This document shows, in pieces, positions 16,010 through 26,102 of a stretch of 28,482 bases of DNA. The position numbers were made by a program, and so were the translations under genes. The notes beneath the pieces were generated by a model that saw only the letters and a program-made list of their open reading frames with translations, ran no database searches and was not told the DNA's origin. Origin of the DNA: JAWXBK01 sp034439975 (GTDB lineage Bacteria; Pseudomonadota; Alphaproteobacteria; Dongiales; Dongiaceae); NCBI GenBank assembly GCA_034439975.1, contig JAWXBK010000062.1, forward strand, positions 1 through 28,482, written 5' to 3'. The number at the start of each line of letters is the position of its first letter. The stretch's first letter is position 1.

Positions 16010-16977
16010 GGCCCCTTATGCAAAAGCAGTGTCGGTCGGTCGTGCCGCGGGTGCAATGCCTGTCCGGCTTCGCCTTCGGGCGGACGAACCAGGCGGGTTC
16101 AACGGGGTCGTCTGGGCAGACCCATGCCGGAGCGCTTCATCATGCCGCGAACCGATAGATCGGCGGGGGCCTGTCGAGCGCCCGAAACTGCGGTTTGCGG
16201 CAAGCGGAGCCGGTCACCCGGCACCGCCCGCCATTCAGAAACCCGCGGCATTCCGCCATTTTTTACAGGATTTGAACCAGTGCACACCGCTATGTGTCGC
16301 AACGGACGTATATGTACCGATGCAGGGGTGATTTTGGTCGGGCGGCGTCCAACTATAGGCGTCTCACTGGCGTGTCGCCCGGCCGGACCCTGTCCCGGAA
16401 GGCGACGCGAGACAGCGGATGCGCTGCCGTCCGGTTCGGGGTCGTACTTCGGCGATGGTCAATGCAGACGGATCGCGCCGAGACCCGGAACAGGCTGGCC
16501 AGCGTTCAGGGGCGCGGGATCCGGGGCCGGGTTCCGCGCCCCGCCTTTTTCAGCGTACGGCATCCCCGATGGGGTTCGCCCCGAAACGTGGCCGCGATCC
16601 GCCAGCACGCACATAACCCATTATTGACGGCCGCTGCCCCCGAACCCCGCCCGATCTGGCAGGTGCAATTCCGGCGACTCGGGGCGGCAGATGAGGAAAT
16701 GTCCCGCGCGACCCGGTGGCAGGCGGACGTTGTCACGGCTACATTCTCTCTTCGTTCCTGGGGCCGTTTCGGACGTTCGGCTGGGGGCGTCGGCTGGTAC
16801 CGGATCGGCGATCCTGCCCCCTCAGGGCCACCCATTTCACGCCATCGCGATCGCGCGATCCGGGGTGCGGCTATTCCCGTTCCAGCGTCCCAATGGTGCG
16901 GCCCGCGCCGATCGGAATCGGCGAGGCACACATTGCCAATCAGACGCGATCGTTCACCGATCGACGTCGCGCGGACG
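16010..16977. other. Gene-poor region of about 1 kb between the kinase and parB
   Basis: I find no convincing coding region. The open frames on either strand are Arg/Pro/Ser-rich and match no family I know. A stem-loop with arms GTCCG (16062-16066) and CGGAC (16081-16085) and the strong terminator at 16509-16550 are the only clear structures. A plus-strand non-coding RNA ending at that terminator is possible, but I recognise none of the standard ones (no 4.5S, RNase P, tmRNA or 6S features). Confidence 0.55.
16509..16550 (+). terminator. Strong intrinsic terminator on the plus strand
   Basis: GGGGCGCGG (16509-16517) pairs perfectly with CCGCGCCCC (16534-16542), with possible further pairing inside. 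A run of five T follows at 16546-16550 after GCC. On the minus strand no T run follows, so it acts on plus-strand transcripts. No plus-strand gene lies upstream of it within several kilobases. Confidence 0.65.
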
Positions 16978-17886
16978 TTACCTTAACTTCTCGATCAGCC
17001 CGTCGAGCTGGTCGAGATCGGCATAGCGGATCGAAATCGTGCCGCCCTTCGCGCCCTTATGTTCGATCGAGACGCGCAGCCCGAGCCGCGACGTGAGATC
17101 GCGTTCGAGCGCGCGCGTGTCGGCATCCTTGCCCGGCGCCTTCTTGCCCGAACCCGCACCGCGCGCCTTGCGCCGTCCGCGCGCCGGATCGGCCGGCGAG
17201 ACCAAAGCCTCGACCTGGCGCGCGCTCAATCCTTCGGCAACGATCTGTTTTGCAAGCTGGTGCGCATCGCCGCGCCCGACCAGCGCGCGCGCATGCGCAA
17301 AGCGCAGCTCGCCATTGTCGATCATCGCGCGCACCGGCTCGGGCAGCGACAGAAGGCGCAGCAGGTTCGTCACATGCGAACGGCTCTTGCCGAGCTCGGT
17401 CGCCAGCAGCTCCTGCGTATGCCCGAATTCCTCGATCAGCCGTCGATAGCCTTCGGCTTCTTCGACCGGCGTCAGATCGGCGCGCTGCACGTTCTCGAGG
17501 ATCGCGAGTTCGAGCGCGCCGCGATCGTCGAGCGCGCGCTCCACGATGGGCACCTCGTGCAGGGTCGCTTCCTGCGCGGCACGCCAGCGCCGTTCGCCGG
17601 CGACGATCTCATATTCGCCCGGCTTCGTCGGATGCGGCCGCACCAGTATCGGCTGCAACATGCCGTTGATCCGGATCGATTGCGCGAGCGCGGAGAGTTC
17701 TTTCTGATCGAAACGCCGGCGCGGCTGGAAGCGGCCGGGATGCAGATGCTCGATCGGTACGCCGCGCGCACCGGCGCGCGCCGCATTCGCCGCCGGCGAT
17801 GCGGCGTCGCCGGCATCGTCGCCGCCGAGCAGCGCCGATAGACCGCGGCCGAGATGGCGCTTCGGAGTCGAGGCGGGGGGTTTCAT
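16978..17886 (-). CDS. parB: Chromosome-partitioning protein ParB
   Basis: This 302-residue protein has every landmark of chromosomal ParB. HLGRGLSALLG (11-21) is the ParA-stimulating tail. GERRWRAAQ (97-105) and ENVQR (131-135) form the CTP-binding/hydrolysis pocket. A helix-turn-helix lies at about 156-180 (TQELLATELGKSRSHVTNLL), and a dimerisation domain at about 255-302. ParB loads at parS as a CTP-dependent clamp and spreads to form the partition complex moved by ParA. The usual GHARAL motif after the helix-turn-helix reads AHARAL (Ala197), which may matter because the parS-like sites here have an altered centre. It follows parA by 58 bases. A Lys/Gly-rich linker (about 236-255) separates the DNA-binding and dimer parts. 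Confidence 0.96.
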   Translation of the reverse strand: MKPPASTPKRHLGRGLSALLGGDDAGDAASPAANAARAGARGVPIEHLHPGRFQPRRRFDQKELSALAQSIRINGMLQPILVRPHPTKPGEYEIVAGERRWRAAQEATLHEVPIVERALDDRGALELAILENVQRADLTPVEEAEGYRRLIEEFGHTQELLATELGKSRSHVTNLLRLLSLPEPVRAMIDNGELRFAHARALVGRGDAHQLAKQIVAEGLSARQVEALVSPADPARGRRKARGAGSGKKAPGKDADTRALERDLTSRLGLRVSIEHKGAKGGTISIRYADLDQLDGLIEKLR

Positions 17887-17944
17887 TTCCTTCGCGCCCG
17901 TGATTTGGCCTCACGCACGATTGACGCGCTCGCATGCTGCCGGT

Positions 17945-18838
17945 TCATGCCGCACCGGCGATCGTGGCATTCGCGGCCGGCTTGATTCCGCTCTCGCGAC
18001 GCAGCAGCTCGCTCGCGAGATGGATATAGGCCTGCGACCCGGCGCAGCGCACATCGTACAGCAGCACCGGCTTGCCGTAGCTCGGCGCTTCGGAGACGCG
18101 CACATTGCGCGGAATGACCGTCTCGTAAACCTTGTCGCCGAAATGCCCGCGCACGTCGGCCGCGACCTGGTCGGAGAGCGAGTTGCGCTTGTCGTACATG
18201 GTGAGCACGACACCCTGGATCTCGAGCGCCGGATTGAAATGGCGCTTCACGCGCTCGATCGTACCCATCAGATGCGAGAGACCTTCGAGTGCATAGAACT
18301 CGCATTGCAGCGGCACCAATACCGCATCGGCTGCGACCAGCGCGTTGAGCGTGAGGAGGCCGAGCGAGGGCGGGCAGTCGATGAGAATATATTCATAGAG
18401 GCTGCGCAGCGGATCGAGCGCCTCCTTGAGCCGCCGCTCGCGCCGCTCTTCGCCGACCAGCTCGAGCTCGGCGCCGGTCAGATCGAGCGAGGCGGGGATG
18501 ATGTCCATGCCGGGCACGCCGGTCGGCTTGATCGCCGTTTCGCCCGGCGCTTCGCCCATGATGACCTGGTAAGAGGTCACCTGGCGCGAGGGCGGGTCGA
18601 TCCCAAGGCCTGTTGAGGCATTTCCTTGCGCATCGAGGTCCAGAATTAAAACTTTCTTGCCACAGGCAGCCAGAGCGGTCGCCAGATTGACCGTGGTCGT
18701 GGTTTTTCCGACGCCGCCCTTCTGGTTGGCGATCGCAAGGATGCGGCTGCGGAACGCGCGCGGCCCGGCATGCGACGGCGCGGGCTCGTTGGCGGCGGAT
18801 CCGGCGGCGCTATCGTCCGATCTGTCGGCGGCTTGCAT
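17945..18838 (-). CDS. parA: Chromosome-partitioning ATPase ParA
   Basis: This 297-residue protein has the deviant Walker A KGGVGKTTT (40-48), DLDAQGNASTGLG (Walker A' region) and the Walker B block LIDCPPSLG. ParA forms ATP-dependent dimers on the nucleoid, and the ParB-parS complex follows them so that origins separate. The first 30 residues (Ala/Ser/Asp/Pro-rich) are an extension before the fold starts at ILAIANQKGG. The ATG lies inside the end of rsmG (29-base overlap), and no alternative start upstream of the Walker motif was seen. The order mnmG-rsmG-parA-parB is the standard alphaproteobacterial one, so these genes are probably co-transcribed, though parB may have extra promoters. Confidence 0.96.
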   Translation of the reverse strand: MQAADRSDDSAAGSAANEPAPSHAGPRAFRSRILAIANQKGGVGKTTTTVNLATALAACGKKVLILDLDAQGNASTGLGIDPPSRQVTSYQVIMGEAPGETAIKPTGVPGMDIIPASLDLTGAELELVGEERRERRLKEALDPLRSLYEYILIDCPPSLGLLTLNALVAADAVLVPLQCEFYALEGLSHLMGTIERVKRHFNPALEIQGVVLTMYDKRNSLSDQVAADVRGHFGDKVYETVIPRNVRVSEAPSYGKPVLLYDVRCAGSQAYIHLASELLRRESGIKPAANATIAGAA

Positions 18839-19519
18839 GGCGGATTTCCAGAATCGTGGCGCGCGGATCGGTCAGGCTCGGATGTTCGGCCACGGTCATT
18901 GTCCAGCCTTTGCGCGCCTCGGTCAATTCGGCGGCGGCATCCGCGCCCTTCAAAAAGAGGCAAAGACTATCGGTACTTAGCCAGTGTTCGGCGAGACCGA
19001 GCAGCCGGGCGAGGGGGGCCAGCGCGCGGGCCGTGACGATGTCCGCCGGGGCCGGATCGAGGCTCTCGGCCCGGGCCCGCAGGATCGAGACCCGGTCCTT
19101 CGCGGCCGGCCCCAAGGTCGCCCGGGCGGCCTCGGCAAGAAAGATCGCCTTGCGCCCGTCCGATTCGACCAGGGTCACGGCAAGATCGGGCCGCAGGATC
19201 GCCAGGACCAGGCCGGGAAAGCCGGCGCCCGAGCCGAGATCGACCAGCGTGCGGGCGCGCCCTTCGGGCAGCGGGGCCGGGATCAGGGGTAGAAGCTGCG
19301 CCGAATCGAGGAAATGGCGGCGCCAGAGATCGGGCAACGTGGCCGGCCCGACGAGATTGATCTTCGCCTGCCATTTCGTCAGAAGGGTGGCGTAACTATC
19401 GAATATCGCTGGTAAATCGCCGTCCGTTCCCCGGGGAACATCGCCAGTATTGGTCGGCAGACCGGCGAGAAAGGCGATGAATTCGGCCGGGCCGGAATCG
19501 GCGGCACCCGGCGCTTGGC

Positions 19520-19523
<4 letters not shown>
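18810..19523 (-). CDS. rsmG: 16S rRNA (guanine527-N7)-methyltransferase
   Basis: This 237-residue protein uses SAM to methylate G527 of 16S rRNA. DLGSGAGFPG (95-104) is the SAM-binding loop, LLTKWQAKINLVGPATL (47-63) and LWRRHFLDSAQL are the usual N-terminal blocks, and VTARALAPL is another family block. It starts at a GTG whose bases overlap the mnmG stop (GTGA), so translation is coupled. Residues 28-33 read DVPRGT. In most alphaproteobacterial RsmG proteins I recall VSRET here, a stretch whose codons spell the parS site. The DNA here is the palindrome at 19426-19439, so the gene probably still hosts a parS-like site. The length is a little over the usual 205-220 because of the N-terminal extension. 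Confidence 0.94.
19426..19439. promoter_or_regulatory. parS: Putative ParB-binding site (parS-like) inside rsmG
   Basis: GTTCCCCGGGGAAC is a perfect 14-base palindrome, 1.6 kb from parB. The outer GTT/AAC match the parS consensus (GTTTCACGTGAAAC), but the centre is CCCGGG instead of CACGTG. It lies at the codon position where parS is normally embedded in alphaproteobacterial rsmG. Confidence 0.65.
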
Positions 19524-21472
<1,949 letters not shown>

Positions 21473-21540
21473 GGTGGCGGAATGTAAGGACGGCCGGCGC
21501 CAGGGTCAAAGCGGAAGCGGCGGTGACGCGGCGCTGGATC

Positions 21541-21554
21541 GTTCCCCGGGAAAC
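21541..21554. promoter_or_regulatory. parS: Second putative parS-like site between mnmE and mnmG
   Basis: GTTCCCCGGGAAAC shares 13 of 14 bases with the site at 19426 and is palindromic apart from one pair of positions. It lies in the 139-base gap between mnmE and mnmG, a place where a second parS is plausible. Confidence 0.5.
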
Positions 21555-21611
21555 GGACCTCGATTAATGTGCCCGTACAAATGGTTACGACCCCCCCCGC
21601 TTCCGGGTCGC

Positions 21612-23093
21612 CTATTTCCCGATGCAGAAATCGCGGAAGATCACGTCGAGCAGATCCTCGACATCGACCCGGCCGGTGACGCGGCCGAGCGCGCGCACGG
21701 CAAGGCGCAGATCCTCGGCCGCGAGTTCAGGCCCGCCGGCAGCCGCCATCCGGCCGATCGCGGCCAGGCATTCCTCGAGCGCTTCGCGATGGCGCGCGCG
21801 CGTGAGGACCGGTCCGGTGGCAGCATCGTTCCCCGCTTCGAGCCGCGCAGCGATCATCGAGGCGAGCCGCTGCTCGAGTTCGGCGACGCCCTCCCCTGTC
21901 ACGGCCGACAGCGCGACGACCGGCAGATCGGCCGGCAGTCGGGATACGGCGCCGGGCGCGAGATCGATCTTGTTGAGAACCAGCAGCGTGTCGGGATCGC
22001 CGGCCTCGCGCAGTTCGAGCTGGCCTGCCTGGTCCTCGGTCGCATCGAGCACGCGGATCCGCAGATCGGCCTCGTCGGCGCGTTGCCGCGCGCGTCTGAT
22101 GCCTTCCTGCTCGACCGCACCGATGGTTGTATCGTTAGAGGCATAGCCCGCGAAACGCGCAGCGCGATTCATGCTGTCGTTCGCATCCAACGCATCGACG
22201 GATGCGATGTCGGGCGCGCGCGCGTCGCGTATGCCCTCTTCCCTGATGCCGGCCGTATCGGCGAGCAAAACGGGATAGCCGCCGAGATCGAACGCGGCTT
22301 CGATCACGTCGCGCGTGGTGCCCGCTTCCGGTGCGACGATCGCCGCTTCGCGCCGCACCAGCAGATTGAAGATGCTGGACTTGCCGACATTGGGCGCGCC
22401 GGTCAGCACGACGCGAAGGCCTTCGCGCAACCGTTCGCCGCGATGTCCGTCATCGAGATGGGCGCGGATTTCGCGCGCCAGCGAAGCGATCTCGTGCGCG
22501 ACGCCGGCGGCGATATCGTCGGGCAGGCTTTCGTCGGGAAAATCGATCGCCGCTTCGAGATGCGCGAGTGCGCGCACCAGCCGCTCGCGCCAGATTTCAT
22601 AGAGCCGGCCGAGCCCGCCATCCATCTGCCGCAACGCCTGTTTGCGTTGCGCCTCGGTCTCGGCATTGACCAGATCGCCGATCGCCTCGAGCGCGGTCAG
22701 ATCGAGCTTGCCATTGTCGAACGCCCGCCTGGCGAACTCGCCCGGCTCGGCGAGACGCAATCCGTCGATGCGCGCGAGCAAGGCCAGCACCGCCGCCATC
22801 ACCGCGCGGCCGCCATGAAACTGCAGCTCGGCCATGTCCTCGCCGGTTTCCGAGCGCGGGCCCGGCAGCCAGAGCACCAGCGCCTCGTCGATCACGCTCT
22901 CGGGCCCAAGCCCGATCGCGGGATCGCGCAGCCGGCGGAACGCCGCCTCGCGCGGCGGCGGCAGCATGTTCCGGGCACCGCCGGCAATCGCGAGCAGCGC
23001 ATCGCGGCTGCGCGGACCCGAGAGCCGCACCACCGCGACCGCGGCGCGGCCGGCTGCCGTCGCCGGCGCATAGATCGTGTCGCGATCCGCCAT
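21612..23093 (-). CDS. mnmE: tRNA modification GTPase MnmE (TrmE), with an insertion in the G domain
   Basis: The 493-residue reading starts at the ATG at 23093, which gives the family N-terminus MADRDTIYAPATA; an ATG three codons upstream (23102) has a worse-spaced Shine-Dalgarno. The N-terminal folate-binding domain covers about 1-118. G-domain motifs are G1 GAPNVGKS (232-239), G2 GTTRD (258-262), G3 DTAG (279-282) and G4 NKID (374-377). The C-terminal FCIGK (489-493) carries the catalytic Cys. MnmE partners with MnmG. Unusually, about 40 residues (286-326) are inserted between DTAGIR and EQEGIRRA, just after switch II; this accounts for the length compared with the usual 430-460. The insert begins with EEGIRDARA, resembling the EQEGIRRAR that follows it, so partial duplication is possible. 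Frame and motifs are intact. Confidence 0.95.
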   Translation of the reverse strand: MADRDTIYAPATAAGRAAVAVVRLSGPRSRDALLAIAGGARNMLPPPREAAFRRLRDPAIGLGPESVIDEALVLWLPGPRSETGEDMAELQFHGGRAVMAAVLALLARIDGLRLAEPGEFARRAFDNGKLDLTALEAIGDLVNAETEAQRKQALRQMDGGLGRLYEIWRERLVRALAHLEAAIDFPDESLPDDIAAGVAHEIASLAREIRAHLDDGHRGERLREGLRVVLTGAPNVGKSSIFNLLVRREAAIVAPEAGTTRDVIEAAFDLGGYPVLLADTAGIREEGIRDARAPDIASVDALDANDSMNRAARFAGYASNDTTIGAVEQEGIRRARQRADEADLRIRVLDATEDQAGQLELREAGDPDTLLVLNKIDLAPGAVSRLPADLPVVALSAVTGEGVAELEQRLASMIAARLEAGNDAATGPVLTRARHREALEECLAAIGRMAAAGGPELAAEDLRLAVRALGRVTGRVDVEDLLDVIFRDFCIGK

Positions 23094-23221
23094 CCAGCCC
23101 ATCCCCGCGTCGCTTCCCCGGATGAGAGTCTAACCCGATTGCGGACAGGGGTCACAGGGCACAGCGCAGCGTCGCGTGGGCCGTAGCAATCTGCGACAAT
23201 CGGCGAAACACGGAGGCGCCC

Positions 23222-24229
23222 ATGCATACGCAGCGGATCGAGGCTTGGCAGCATGGCCATGTCTTCCTCGGATCCGGGCACGAGCGGAACGAGCGGCGGA
23301 CCTGGCTGGTGGTCGTGCTGACCGCAACGACGATGGTCGTCGAGATCGTCGGCGGCGTTATCTACGGCTCGATGGCACTCATGGCCGACGGCTGGCACAT
23401 GTTCACCCACGCGGCGGCGCTTGCGATCGCCGCGATCGCCTATCGGTTCGCGCGGCGTCACGCGCGCGACCGCCGATTCACGTTCGGCACCGGCAAGCTC
23501 GGCGAGCTCGCCGGTTTCTCGAGTGCAATGATTCTCTGGATGGTCGCGTTGCTGATCGTATACGAGTCGGTCATGCGGTTGTTCGATCCGGTCACCATCG
23601 TCTTCGACCAGGCCATCGCCATCGCTGTCGCCGGTCTGATCGTAAATCTGATCAGCGCCTGGATCCTGAGCGACGGGCACACGCATGGGCACAGGCCGCA
23701 ACCGGTGCATCGCCATTCCCACGATCATCCGCACGCCCATGAAGAGGGGTATGAAGACAGGCACCGGCATCGCACTGCGCAGCACGATCACAATCTGCGC
23801 GGCGCCTATCTGCATGTCATGGCCGATGCGCTCACATCCGTGCTTGCCATCGTCGCGTTGCTGGCAGGGCGCCTCTACGGCTGGAACTGGATGGATCCCG
23901 TCATGGGAATCGTCGGTGCGGCGATCATCCTGCGCTGGTCGATCGGCCTCATCCGTACGTCCGGCGCGGTGCTGCTCGATACCGTACCCGATCGAAAGCT
24001 TTTCGATCTCGTCGCAAGCCGGCTCGAAATCGGTGGCGACCGGCTCGCCGACCTGCATCTATGGCGTCTTGGGCCCGGTCATGTCGGGCTGGTCGCCTCG
24101 ATCGTCGCCGACCGACCGCAGTCGCCCGAAACCTACAAAACGCGCCTCGACGGTATCGACGGCCTGTCGCATGTCACGATTGAGGTGCATCCGTGCCGCG
24201 CCGTGACAGTGCCGACGACGGGCGCCTGA
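23222..24229 (+). CDS. dmeF: Cation diffusion facilitator, probable Co/Ni exporter DmeF
   Basis: This 335-residue inner-membrane protein has about six hydrophobic helices. It carries the CDF metal sites: ADGWHMFTHA in helix 2 (Asp56, His59, His63) and HVMADALTS in helix 5 (His198, Asp202). A His-rich cytosolic loop (about 153-190, with HTHGH and HRHSHDHPHAH) sits between helices 4 and 5. The DGWHM..H form and the long His loop are what I recall of the DmeF subfamily, which exports Co(II) and Ni(II) by proton exchange, rather than of the Zn exporters; specificity is inferred. GGAGG lies 5 bases before the ATG. A NicO-family protein begins 10 bases downstream, which supports a Co/Ni efflux operon. 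No DmeR or RcnR regulator is adjacent. Confidence 0.83.
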   Translation: MHTQRIEAWQHGHVFLGSGHERNERRTWLVVVLTATTMVVEIVGGVIYGSMALMADGWHMFTHAAALAIAAIAYRFARRHARDRRFTFGTGKLGELAGFSSAMILWMVALLIVYESVMRLFDPVTIVFDQAIAIAVAGLIVNLISAWILSDGHTHGHRPQPVHRHSHDHPHAHEEGYEDRHRHRTAQHDHNLRGAYLHVMADALTSVLAIVALLAGRLYGWNWMDPVMGIVGAAIILRWSIGLIRTSGAVLLDTVPDRKLFDLVASRLEIGGDRLADLHLWRLGPGHVGLVASIVADRPQSPETYKTRLDGIDGLSHVTIEVHPCRAVTVPTTGA

Positions 24230-24239
24230 AACCACAACA

Positions 24240-24956
24240 ATGGACTGGCTGGCATCGGCGCAACGCTGGCTCTATTCCGGACTGGCCGACGGCATCGGCG
24301 GCACAGCGACCCCCGGCGATGTCCCGGCGCTAATCGGCCTTGCCTTCGTCTTCGGTGCGCTGCACACATTCATGCCCGGCCATGGCAAGAGCCTCCTGGT
24401 TTCGTATCATCTGGCGCGCAACGGAAGCCGATTCGACGGGCTGAAGACCGCGAGCCTCCTCGCGGCCACCCACATCGGCATTGCGGTCGTTCTGGTGCTG
24501 AGCGGCATAGCGGCGATCGGCGGCGCATTCGCGGGCCGCAACGATGCCGCCGGATTCGAAATCGCAAGCGCCGTGCTGATCGTGCTGATCGGAATCTATC
24601 TGACGTATCGCGCGTGGCGGCCGCAGTTGCACGAGCGGGTCAAGGCCGGCGGCTTTCTGGCGCTCGCCGCCGGCGCGGTTCCCTGTCCGCTGACGGTTTT
24701 CATCCTCACCTTTGCCATCATGCACGAAAAAACCGGCGCCGGTCTCGTTGCCATCGCCGCGATGTTGTTGGGCGCGATCGCGACGCTCTCGATCTTCGCC
24801 ATCGGCGCCATTCTGACACGAATCCGGCTGATGGCGTTTCTGAATCGCAGCTCGGCGCTGCGCGCGCGCATCGGCCGGGCGCTCGAATTTGCCGGCGCCA
24901 TCGGCGTGCTGACGCTCGGTCTGCTGATGCTGGCGATGCGGGCCAGCGGACAATGA
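24240..24956 (+). CDS. NicO/RcnA-family nickel-cobalt efflux protein
   Basis: This 238-residue membrane protein has about six hydrophobic helices. HTFMPGHGK (42-50) is the conserved HxxxPGH-type metal-binding motif of the NicO family, and GAVPCPLT lies in a later helix, as is usual for this family. RcnA-type members export Ni(II) and Co(II) across the inner membrane. RcnA usually has a long His-rich loop that is missing here; the short KAGG loop connects the helices, so this may be a shorter RcnA-like branch. It lies 10 bases after dmeF on the same strand, so the two are likely co-transcribed and perhaps metal-induced. About 320 bases without a gene follow. Confidence 0.82.
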   Translation: MDWLASAQRWLYSGLADGIGGTATPGDVPALIGLAFVFGALHTFMPGHGKSLLVSYHLARNGSRFDGLKTASLLAATHIGIAVVLVLSGIAAIGGAFAGRNDAAGFEIASAVLIVLIGIYLTYRAWRPQLHERVKAGGFLALAAGAVPCPLTVFILTFAIMHEKTGAGLVAIAAMLLGAIATLSIFAIGAILTRIRLMAFLNRSSALRARIGRALEFAGAIGVLTLGLLMLAMRASGQ

Positions 24957-25277
24957 CCGGCGCAGGGAATAGCGTCAGACGTGCGCTGCAACAGACGATC
25001 GCGCATGCGAAAGGTCGCAAGACCGCACGGCCCGCGAACGATCGCAAAGGCGGGCCATCCGCAATCGTTCATGAGATTCAGGTGAGAGATCCGAACGCGG
25101 CGATGCCCCCTCCCCCTCCCGCACGCTGCGATTTGCCGTGACCGACCGCGGCAAGAGGAGGGAAGTCATCGCGTAGCGATGTGTTGATGCGGCAATCTCT
25201 CTACCGACAGCATTAACCGCGGCGCCGCGGTCCGCCGCAGCCGACCGCGTTCAAACCGGATCGGACGAGGACCGCCC
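24957..25277. other. Gene-free spacer (321 bp) with small palindromes
   Basis: No coding region is convincing. It contains the hairpin CATCGC-GTA-GCGATG (25167-25181) and the perfect 16-base palindrome ACCGCGGCGCCGCGGT (25216-25231). It lies between the convergent NicO gene and the small minus-strand protein, so either could serve termination, though no T run follows them. Confidence 0.5.
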
Positions 25278-25463
25278 CTATTCGGTCGTGTCGACGTCCA
25301 GATCGGGTACTTCGATGGTGATTTCGGTCTTGTCGCCGCCGCCCATGCCGGGGATGCCACCGTTGAAATAGAGGATGGCGAAGACGGCCACGACCACCAC
25401 AAGCCCGCCGACGATGAAATACAGAACATTGTTATTGCTGCCGCTGCCGGAATTTTCGGCCAT
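25278..25463 (-). CDS. Small single-pass membrane protein (61 aa), paralogue of the next gene
   Basis: It starts with MAENSGSGSNNNVLYFIVGG. An N-terminal Ser/Asn stretch is followed by one hydrophobic helix (about 14-33) and an acidic tail ending in VPDLDVDTTE. GGAG lies 7 bases before the ATG. The layout NNxLYFIVGGLVVxVAV plus an acidic tail with TIEVP is shared with the 68-residue protein encoded at 25643-25849, so the two arose by duplication. It is probably an inner-membrane protein of unknown function. I recall similar short proteins in other alphaproteobacteria but cannot name a function. It is small, but the paralogue, helix and ribosome binding site support it as real. Confidence 0.72.
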   Translation of the reverse strand: MAENSGSGSNNNVLYFIVGGLVVVVAVFAILYFNGGIPGMGGGDKTEITIEVPDLDVDTTE

Positions 25464-25598
25464 GGAATCGCTCCGTTTGCTGTTGCGCCGGGCCGGCCGC
25501 GCGCAGGCGCGCGCCGCCCCTCGGCATCGCTATAGAGGGACAAGGCCGGATCGCCTGTTCCCAATTGCACAGGACCCCCGGACCGAAACGGCAATGGC

Positions 25599-25626
25599 CC
25601 GACCGCCGGGGGCCGACCGCCGGGGA
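25599..25626. repeat. Two-copy 14-base tandem repeat
   Basis: CCGACCGCCGGGGG (25599-25612) is followed directly by CCGACCGCCGGGGA (25613-25626). It lies between the two small membrane-protein genes, just after the stop of the second. Confidence 0.8.
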
Positions 25627-25642
25627 CCGAACGAGCGGCCGA

Positions 25643-25849
25643 TTATTCGGTCGTGGTCGTGGTCGTGTCGGTATCCGCGTCGCTGTCCGCCGCCGGCACT
25701 TCGATGGTCACGTCAGCATCGTCGGCCATCTCGGGGCCGTCGCCGCCGAGGAACAGATAGGCGAGGACCGCGACGATCACGACCAGCCCGCCGACGATGA
25801 AATAGAGCGCGTTGTTGCTGCCACGTTCCGGTTCCCGATGATCGGCCAT
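25643..25849 (-). CDS. Small single-pass membrane protein (68 aa), paralogue of the previous gene
   Basis: It starts at the ATG at 25849, with GGAG 6 bases upstream. It reads MADHREPERGSNNALYFIVG, then one hydrophobic helix (about 14-33), then an acidic region with TIEVP, and ends in a run of Thr/Asp residues. SNNALYFIVGGLVVIVAVL mirrors its neighbour. The leaders of the two genes are also alike (CTCCGTTTGCTGTTGCGCC at 25471 and CTCCGATTGCCGTTGCGCC at 25856; CGCCCCTCGGCATC at 25515 and 25901), so the duplication included the upstream region. Function is unknown. A longer frame exists upstream, but its 15 extra residues are Arg-rich and lie in the leader. Confidence 0.72.
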   Translation of the reverse strand: MADHREPERGSNNALYFIVGGLVVIVAVLAYLFLGGDGPEMADDADVTIEVPAADSDADTDTTTTTTE

Positions 25850-26029
25850 GGATGTCTCCGATTGCCGTTGCGCCAAGCGACGGCGGGATCGCACGAACCT
25901 CGCCCCTCGGCATCCATGGAAAACGCGGCAGGACGGGGTTTGTTCCCGACGGCGAGTGGGACGGGACGGGCTACGGGCGGCCTGCGGGCGAGGGGGCGGA
26001 GCCCACGAGAGTAAAAAGCCAATCGTTCA

Positions 26030-26080
26030 CCACAGAGATACAGAGAAGAATATGACTCGGCGAACTCTGTGTCTCTGTGG
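26030..26080. repeat. Intact inverted-repeat hairpin of the CCACAGAG type
   Basis: CCACAGAGATACAGAG (26030-26045) pairs with CTCTGTGTCTCTGTGG (26065-26080) in 15 of 16 positions, with a 19-base loop. It is the intact form of the arms that bracket the toxin-antitoxin module. Similar hairpins occur in many bacterial genomes, from memory. Confidence 0.85.
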
Positions 26081-26102
26081 CGAGCCATTCGGCATCACCC
26101 TG

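Noticed and set aside
16264..16283. tRNA T-arm-like sequence on the minus strand (TGGTTCAAATCC)
   Set aside because: The T stem has a mismatch, the following bases cannot form an acceptor stem with anything upstream, and no anticodon arm is visible.
14531..16627. Long open frame on the plus strand opposite the histidine kinase
   Set aside because: It is mirror coding of the kinase gene in GC-rich DNA, has no recognisable domain, and crosses into the gene-free region.
16294..16986. Open frame of 230 codons in the gap before parB
   Set aside because: It is Arg/Ser/Pro-rich without motifs, spans the strong terminator and runs into the end of parB.
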